The notes below the pieces were generated by a model. The model was not told where the DNA came from, ran no database searches, and saw nothing but the letters and a program-made list of their open reading frames with translations. A DNA stretch of 8,236 bases, from assembly GCA_031290695.1 (NCBI GenBank), contig JAITNB010000072.1, positions 1-8,236 on the forward strand, given 5' to 3'. The position numbers and the translations under genes were made by a program. The DNA is from Coriobacteriales bacterium (GTDB lineage Bacteria > Actinomycetota > Coriobacteriia > Coriobacteriales > UBA8131). How positions within the stretch are numbered: position 1 is the stretch's first letter; every line of letters begins with the position of its first letter. This document shows positions 1 to 4,433 of this stretch, one piece after another.

Positions 1-2
1 TA

Positions 3-1406
3 GCAAGTTTACTTTTCTACTCCTATGGCGAGCCGGTCTTTGTCCTGCTCATGCTTGCGAGCACCGTCCTCAACTACCTCTTTGGGCGCCTCATCGGCAC
101 CGGTGCCCGCAGGTTCGTGCTCGCTCTCGCGGTCATCGTCAACCTGGGGATGTTGGGCGTGTTCAAGTATACGGGGATGCTGCTTGCCACGGGTGCGTCG
201 CTCTTCTCCGTCGATCCTCCGCTTGCCAACATACTGTTGCCCATTGGCATATCGTTTTACACCTTCCAGGCGCTGTCGTATGTGATTGACGTGTACCGTG
301 GCGAGGTGCAGGCACAGCGCAACTACCTCAACATCCTGCTCTATATCTCGTTCTTCCCGCAGCTCATCGCCGGGCCCATTGTCAAGTACCACGACATCGA
401 GGAGCAGCTGCGCGGTCGCACCGTCACGCGTGAGGGCGTCGCCTACGGCCTCCGGCGTTTTTGTGTGGGGCTTGCCAAGAAGGTGCTCATCGCAAACACG
501 GTCGCAGTTGCGGTCGATGCGATCTTTCAGGCATCGAACATCGAGGTAAACGGCCTCGTCGCGTGGATCGCCGCGCTCGCATATGTCATCCAGATATACT
601 ACGACTTTAGCGGGTACAGCGACATGGCCATAGGGCTGGGGCATATGTTTGGCTTCCAGTTCAAGCAAAACTTCGCGTACCCCTATAAGAGCACGAGCAT
701 CACGGAGTTCTGGCGGCGCTGGCACATCAGCCTGTCCACGTGGTTCAAGGAGTACCTCTACATCCCGCTGGGCGGCAACCGCAAGGGGCGGGCGCGCACG
801 CAGACAAACAAGCTCATCGTGTTCTTCTGCACGGGGCTGTGGCACGGTGCAAACTGGACCTTTGTGGTGTGGGGGCTCTTTCACGGCTTCTTCCTGCTGC
901 TTGAGAGCTGGCTGCCGCTACGTCGCTTGCCGCGCGCGTTGGGCCACGTCTACGCGCTGCTCGTGGTGACGGTGGGCTTCGTGCTGTTTCGCGCACAGAG
1001 CTTTGCCCAGGCGTTCTACTTCATCAGTCAGATGTTCACCGGCTGGTGGACAACCCCCGCCGCGCTGGGCCTCGCCCTTGGTCAGCTCAACCCGCTGTTC
1101 ATCGCTGCCTTTGTCCTGGGCTGCATAGGCGCTTTTGACCTCCCCAACCTCGCCCGCCGTCTCACAGCCCGCACGCGCACCAACCCCGTCAGCCCCGCCA
1201 GGCCCCCTGCAGATGATGCGAATACTGCGGATAAGCCCGCCCTCACCCCCCTCGTGCCCGTCTCCCTCGCGCCCGCCCCGCCCCCCTCGCGCCTGGTAAC
1301 TGCGGCCCGCCCCCTCCTCTACGCCGGCAGCCTCGTACTGCTGCTACTCTGCCTGATGTCTCTCTCGTCAGGTCAATACAACCCTTTCATCTATTTCAGG
1401 TTCTAA
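3..1406 (+). CDS. MBOAT-family membrane-bound O-acyltransferase (AlgI-like), 5' end cut by window edge
   Basis: The reading frame is open to the left edge and encodes 467 residues. The first visible residues (ASLLFYSYGEP) match the end of the first membrane hairpin of AlgI-like proteins, so roughly 35 residues are missing; the ATG at 51 is internal. Family hallmarks are visible: a hydrophobic multi-pass protein, the HDIEEQL segment, YDFSGYSD near residue 200, WRRWHISLS with a conserved His at 241, the YIPLGGNR loop, and TGLWHGANW with the candidate catalytic His at 281. The C-terminus YNPFIYFRF is the family's typical ending. In this family the protein takes acyl groups from a cytoplasmic donor and passes them across the membrane to O-acetylate an extracytoplasmic glycan, usually with an AlgJ/X-type partner, which follows here with a 13-bp gap to its GTG start. 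A Pro/Ala-rich stretch (residues about 386-432) before the last membrane helix is unusual. The actual glycan substrate cannot be read from the sequence. Confidence 0.93.
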   Translation, partial: ASLLFYSYGEPVFVLLMLASTVLNYLFGRLIGTGARRFVLALAVIVNLGMLGVFKYTGMLLATGASLFSVDPPLANILLPIGISFYTFQALSYVIDVYRGEVQAQRNYLNILLYISFFPQLIAGPIVKYHDIEEQLRGRTVTREGVAYGLRRFCVGLAKKVLIANTVAVAVDAIFQASNIEVNGLVAWIAALAYVIQIYYDFSGYSDMAIGLGHMFGFQFKQNFAYPYKSTSITEFWRRWHISLSTWFKEYLYIPLGGNRKGRARTQTNKLIVFFCTGLWHGANWTFVVWGLFHGFFLLLESWLPLRRLPRALGHVYALLVVTVGFVLFRAQSFAQAFYFISQMFTGWWTTPAALGLALGQLNPLFIAAFVLGCIGAFDLPNLARRLTARTRTNPVSPARPPADDANTADKPALTPLVPVSLAPAPPPSRLVTAARPLLYAGSLVLLLLCLMSLSSGQYNPFIYFRF

Positions 1407-1417
1407 GGAGGTGATCC
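1405..1417 (+). promoter_or_regulatory. Exceptionally strong ribosome binding site overlapping the MBOAT stop codon
   Basis: AAGGAGGTGATCC is a 13-base perfect complement of the universal bacterial 16S rRNA 3' tail (GGATCACCTCCTT). Its first two bases are the last two of the MBOAT stop codon TAA (1404-1406). The GGAGG core ends at 1411, leaving 8 bases to GTG 1420. This decides the start of the next gene: the in-frame GTG at 1411 lies inside the SD and could not be used by it. Confidence 0.88.
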
Positions 1418-1419
1418 CC

Positions 1420-2979
1420 GTGAAAATCAAGAATGGTAAAGATGTAGTGACGTCGGAGGGGAGAGGGTTGGATGCGAGTTCCGCAGCGAAGCGAGGACTG
1501 TTTGAGCAGACACACCCTCTCCCTTCCGCTGCCACCAACGTGACGCCAGCAACAAGGCCCTCCAAACTCGCCCTTCTCTACATCATTGCCGCTTGCATAA
1601 TCCTCCTTGGCCCCTTTGTCGGCATGCTCTGGAACCACCCCGACCCTGCCGTCCAAACCGCCGAGCTTGCCCCCTGGCCGCAGCCCACCACCGAGGACGG
1701 CGCCCCCAACACCACCTACCTCTCCCAGGCAGGTACCTGGTTCAACGACCACTTCGCCTACCGCTCCGAGGCCATCACCATGCACGCCCTCCTCCAAACC
1801 CGCCTCATAGGCGTCTCACCCGTTAACCGCGTCATCTATGGCACCAACGGATGGCTCTACTTCGAGCACACCCTCGACGACTACCGCGGCACCAACCAGC
1901 CCAGCGCCCGCGCCCTCTACAACAGCGCCCACAACCTCGCGCTCACGCAGGCCTACGTCGAGGCGCACGGAGCGGTCTTCGCCGTCACCATCGCCCCCAA
2001 CAAGAACACCGCCTACCCGCAGTACATGCCCTACTGGTACCTCCCTGCCGCCACTCCCAGTTACGAGCCCCTCGTCACCGCGCTTACCGCCGCCAACGTC
2101 AACTACCTCGACCTCTTCTCCCTCTACGACGGCACCGATCCCACGCTCTGGTTCAAACGCGACACCCACTGGAACAACCGTGGGGCGCTTCTCGCCTACA
2201 ACCACCTCCTCGACGCCCTCAAAGTACCGCACGAGACCTATGCCACTGTGCCTTTTACCGAGAAGGTCGACCATGAAGGCGACATAGACGTCCTCCTCAT
2301 GCCCACAGCCATCACGCCCGAGGCCAACTACTATCCCAACAGGACCCCTTCGTTCTCCTACGTCGAGGGGTCCAGCGTCGAGGACTCCTTCATCCACACC
2401 GTCAACCCGCAGGGGAGCGGGACTCTGCTCATGTACCGGGACTCCTTTGCCAACGCGTTGATCCCGTACTTCTCCGAAGAATTCAAGGACGCCTATTACG
2501 GTAAGTCCCTGCCGTACGACCTTGAGCAGGTCGAGCGCCTTGAGGCCAGCTTTGTGATAATCGAGAGCTCCCAGCGCCTCACCGCCAACTTCAGCGCCAA
2601 TCCTCCCGCCTTTCAGGGGCCGCGTGTCACGCTTTCTGCGGCGCGCGAGGCACGGGCCGTCTCGACCACGACCACGCTGGAGCTCAAGGCCAACGGGCCC
2701 TACCTCATGGTGAAGGGCGTGCTCGACGACGCCTACGCCACGCCGCAGGCCCGTATCTACGTGCGCGTGAGCGACCCTGTGGCCAACACCGTGACGACCT
2801 ATGACGCGTTTTACACGACCGCCCTTGCGGGCGATGGCACGGGTGCCACCAGCGATTACGGCTTTGTATTTTATCTGCGCGGTTTGTCTGAGGAATTGCC
2901 ACCGGTCACCGTGGATGTTATTATCGACGATGGCACTTCACAGTACGAAGTCGCCACGGGGTCTTACGATAAGGAGTAG
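1420..2979 (+). CDS. AlgJ/DHHW-type SGNH-hydrolase-like membrane protein, partner of the MBOAT acetyltransferase
   Basis: The gene encodes 519 residues from a GTG start placed by the 13-base SD. There is a short cytoplasmic tail (1-47), one membrane anchor (about 48-71, LALLYIIAACIILLGPFVGM), then an extracytoplasmic domain. It shows the AlgX/AlgJ/DHHW pattern: a flat hydrophobic VIYGTNGWLYF block near 138-148, DTHWN (248-252) as the Asp-x-His-Trp motif, and MYRDSFA with the candidate nucleophile Ser at about 342. The family acts outside the membrane and transfers or hydrolyses acetyl groups on a polysaccharide supplied by the MBOAT protein just upstream. After the catalytic domain, about 120 residues (from about 400) form a Thr/Val-rich, beta-looking region that I do not recognise. 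It could be a carbohydrate-binding or structural module. The cytoplasmic tail carries an in-frame palindrome (1454-1528). The stop at 2977-2979 is 4 bases before the next ATG, so the genes are very likely co-transcribed. Confidence 0.87.
   Translation: MKIKNGKDVVTSEGRGLDASSAAKRGLFEQTHPLPSAATNVTPATRPSKLALLYIIAACIILLGPFVGMLWNHPDPAVQTAELAPWPQPTTEDGAPNTTYLSQAGTWFNDHFAYRSEAITMHALLQTRLIGVSPVNRVIYGTNGWLYFEHTLDDYRGTNQPSARALYNSAHNLALTQAYVEAHGAVFAVTIAPNKNTAYPQYMPYWYLPAATPSYEPLVTALTAANVNYLDLFSLYDGTDPTLWFKRDTHWNNRGALLAYNHLLDALKVPHETYATVPFTEKVDHEGDIDVLLMPTAITPEANYYPNRTPSFSYVEGSSVEDSFIHTVNPQGSGTLLMYRDSFANALIPYFSEEFKDAYYGKSLPYDLEQVERLEASFVIIESSQRLTANFSANPPAFQGPRVTLSAAREARAVSTTTTLELKANGPYLMVKGVLDDAYATPQARIYVRVSDPVANTVTTYDAFYTTALAGDGTGATSDYGFVFYLRGLSEELPPVTVDVIIDDGTSQYEVATGSYDKE
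1454..1528 (+). repeat. In-frame palindromic REP-like element in the DHHW gene's N-terminal tail
   Basis: The outer arms CGGAGGGGAGAGGGT (1454-1468) and ACCCTCTCCCTTCCG (1514-1528) are inverted repeats of 15 bp with a single G-T pair. Inside is a second imperfect hairpin, AGTTCCGC (1477-1484) with GCGAGGACT (1491-1499) around an AGCGAA loop. The element is translated in frame and gives about 25 residues of the cytoplasmic tail, upstream of the membrane helix, a place that tolerates insertion. The arrangement of nested hairpins is typical of REP-type mobile palindromes. Family assignment needs genome-wide comparison. Confidence 0.72.
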
Positions 2980-2983
2980 CATA

Positions 2984-3409
2984 ATGCGTATGAAGAAGTT
3001 GCTTGCTTTGGGCTTGGTGGCATTGTTGGCTGTGCCGGCCTTGGGTGCCTGTACCACAAAACTGGCGATTGTTGACGTGCAAGCAGGCACCAGCCCTACA
3101 CCTGCCTATTTTAGGCTCACAGAGGGAGAGACTTCTGCCGAGGTTATCGCAGAGGTTTTTGAGCGCAGGATGACCGTCATGCAGCGCGAGTTGGACGAGC
3201 AGGCCGCCGCAGAGGCACAGGCCGCCGCCGCAGAGCAAGCCGCGGCCGCGCAGGCTGCCGCAGAGCAGGCGGCAGCCGAGGCCGCAGCTGCAGAGGCAGC
3301 GGGCGAGGGCGACTGGGGTTATGTTGACGCCGGTCAAAGCGCCGCCCCCACGAGCGGCGGGCTTGCCCAAGACGACCCCAACTGCCTTGACGGCGTCGTT
3401 ATCAATTAA
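2984..3409 (+). CDS. Small Ala-rich lipoprotein of unknown function
   Basis: The gene encodes 141 residues starting at ATG 2984; AAGGAG at 2971-2976, inside the end of the previous gene, gives a 7-base spacing. A second in-frame ATG at 2990 is possible. A classic lipoprotein signal is visible: MRMKK, a hydrophobic stretch, then the lipobox LGAC with Cys at residue 23, so the mature protein should be lipid-anchored on the outer face of the membrane. Mature residues include a short conserved-looking segment (FRLTEGETSAEVIAEVFERRM), then a Gln/Glu/Ala-rich run at about 73-106 that is probably helical, then a Gly/Ser-rich tail ending CLDGVVIN with a second Cys. I recognise no family. FRLTEGETSAEVIAEVFERR resembles the start of a small helical binding domain, but this is only an impression. 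Its position suggests a surface partner of the acetylation pair or an envelope spacer. Confidence 0.82.
   Translation: MRMKKLLALGLVALLAVPALGACTTKLAIVDVQAGTSPTPAYFRLTEGETSAEVIAEVFERRMTVMQRELDEQAAAEAQAAAAEQAAAAQAAAEQAAAEAAAAEAAGEGDWGYVDAGQSAAPTSGGLAQDDPNCLDGVVIN
3200..3301 (+). repeat. Degenerate Ala/Gln/Glu codon repeat in the lipoprotein
   Basis: Thirty-four codons consist only of GCN, CAG/CAA and GAG. They repeat the motif gcc gca gag cag in imperfect tandem and encode runs such as EQAAAAQAAAEQ. The stretch likely forms a rigid helix or coiled coil that spaces the lipid anchor from the C-terminus. A similar composition occurs in the linker of the hydrolase at 6996-8105, on the other strand. 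Confidence 0.75.
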
Positions 3410-3415
3410 CGCTAC

Positions 3416-4339
3416 GTGGAGACGGTCAAGACCATCGCCGTTGTGGTTAACCCCGTCGCCGGCGACCATCTGGGTGCCCGTGTATGGCCGCGTATCGAGC
3501 AACAGCTCGTCACGGCCTTCTCCAACAGGGACGTCTCCGTATATCAGACGCAGAGCAAGGAGCACGCGACGGCGCTGGGCGCCTCCCTCAACGCCGACCT
3601 CGTCATCACGGTAAGCGGCGACGGCACGGTACATGACGTGGCGCAGGGCATCCTGCAACGGCCCCGCGCCAACCGGCCGGCGCTCACGGTCATCCCCATA
3701 GGGTCAGGCAACGACTACTCGCGCACGCTGGGCATCTCGACGGTACCCGAGAACGCGGTCGCCGCACTGCACAGCATGGTGCGCTGCGCAACCGATGTGG
3801 GGCAATGTAACAACACCTTCTTCCTTGAGACGCTGAGCTTTGGTGTTGATGCCGCCATTGCCATCAACACCGTCGAGATGCGCAAGACCACGCACACAAG
3901 CGGCACCATGCTCTACGCCCACGCGGCGGTCCTCGCACTCCTGCACGACCTGCGCCCGCGTCATGCGCGTTACACCATCGACGGGGTTGAGCACGAGGAC
4001 GACCTGCTTATCTTCGCCGTACAAAATGGCCCCACCTATGGCAGCGGCTTTCGTGTGGCCCCCCGCGCCCTCATAACCGACGGCAAGCTCAATGTCTGCA
4101 CGGCCACCCGCGTGAGCACCCCTTATGCGCTGCTCTGCCTTGCCCGGATACTGCGCGGCACACACGAGGGCCTCAAGCCTATCCACACCTATGAGGCACA
4201 AAACCTCACCGTCGACTTTGACACCCCCATTCCAACCCAATGCGACGGAGAAGAGCAGGAGGGTTCGCGCTTCAACATAACCATCCACCCCGCCGCCCTC
4301 GACGTCCTCGTCCCACCCGCCTCCCCAATCCTCCTGTAA
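3416..4339 (+). CDS. Lipid kinase of the diacylglycerol kinase catalytic-domain family (YegS/DgkB/BmrU-like)
   Basis: The gene encodes 307 residues, the usual length. Motifs in order: VVVNPVAG (9-16), SGDGTVHDV (67-75; the family's GGDGT nucleotide-binding loop with Ser for the first Gly), IPIGSGNDYSRTLGI (93-107), QNGPTYGSGFRVAP (203-216), TDGKLNV (221-227) and CDGEE (276-280, the late Asp/Glu catalytic pair). Members phosphorylate diacylglycerol, sphingoid bases or related lipids with ATP on the cytoplasmic face; the substrate cannot be told here. The start is GTG 3416. It lies 6 bases after the lipoprotein's TAA in the same reading frame, and no SD is visible, so translation probably depends on re-initiation after the lipoprotein. 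No later start keeps the first beta strand. The kinase may serve lipid recycling linked to envelope-polymer synthesis, or it may simply be cotranscribed. Confidence 0.9.
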   Translation: METVKTIAVVVNPVAGDHLGARVWPRIEQQLVTAFSNRDVSVYQTQSKEHATALGASLNADLVITVSGDGTVHDVAQGILQRPRANRPALTVIPIGSGNDYSRTLGISTVPENAVAALHSMVRCATDVGQCNNTFFLETLSFGVDAAIAINTVEMRKTTHTSGTMLYAHAAVLALLHDLRPRHARYTIDGVEHEDDLLIFAVQNGPTYGSGFRVAPRALITDGKLNVCTATRVSTPYALLCLARILRGTHEGLKPIHTYEAQNLTVDFDTPIPTQCDGEEQEGSRFNITIHPAALDVLVPPASPILL

Positions 4340-4369
4340 CCGGCAACGCCCACCCAGCAGCACCCCGTT

Positions 4370-4400
4370 GTCGTCCTGAGCAAAGCATGAGGATCCTGCC
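4370..4400 (+). repeat. Intergenic REP-like hairpin related to the elements in priA
   Basis: The sequence reads GTCGTCCTGAGC, AAA, then GCATGAGGATCCTGCC. The arms GTCCTGAGC and GCATGAGGAT pair imperfectly. It shares the TGTC[A/G]TCCT start and GAGGATCCT end with the reverse complement of the element at 5193-5250. Similar GTCATCCTGAGC...AAGGATC hairpins are widespread as intergenic repeats in many bacteria. No T-run follows, so I do not call it a terminator. Confidence 0.6.
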
Positions 4401-4421
4401 CCTCACACCCTGTAGTTGCGC

Positions 4422-4427
4422 TAAGAT
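4422..4427 (+). promoter_or_regulatory. Candidate -10 box giving a leaderless priA mRNA
   Basis: TAAGAT is followed by exactly 6 bases and then the A of the priA ATG (4434), the spacing expected if transcription begins at the start codon itself. No SD precedes this ATG. No good -35 is visible at the expected distance. Leaderless mRNAs are common in Actinobacteria. Confidence 0.42.
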
Positions 4428-4433
4428 AGTCCC

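Noticed and set aside
9..884. 291-codon open frame on the minus strand opposite the MBOAT gene
   Set aside because: It is a mirror of a clear membrane-protein gene: polar, His/Asp/Arg-rich, with no domain and no start signal.
1411..1413. GTG at 1411 as the start of the DHHW gene
   Set aside because: It is embedded in the Shine-Dalgarno sequence itself. GTG 1420 has the proper 8-base spacing.
2921..3658. 245-codon minus-strand open frame across the lipoprotein and kinase start
   Set aside because: It spans two supported genes and a junction on the other strand. Its Cys/Gly/Leu-rich runs simply mirror the Ala-codon repeat.
4370..4400. Intrinsic terminator for the DAGK operon
   Set aside because: The hairpin is imperfect and is followed by C-rich sequence, not T-rich. 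It fits a REP-like repeat better.
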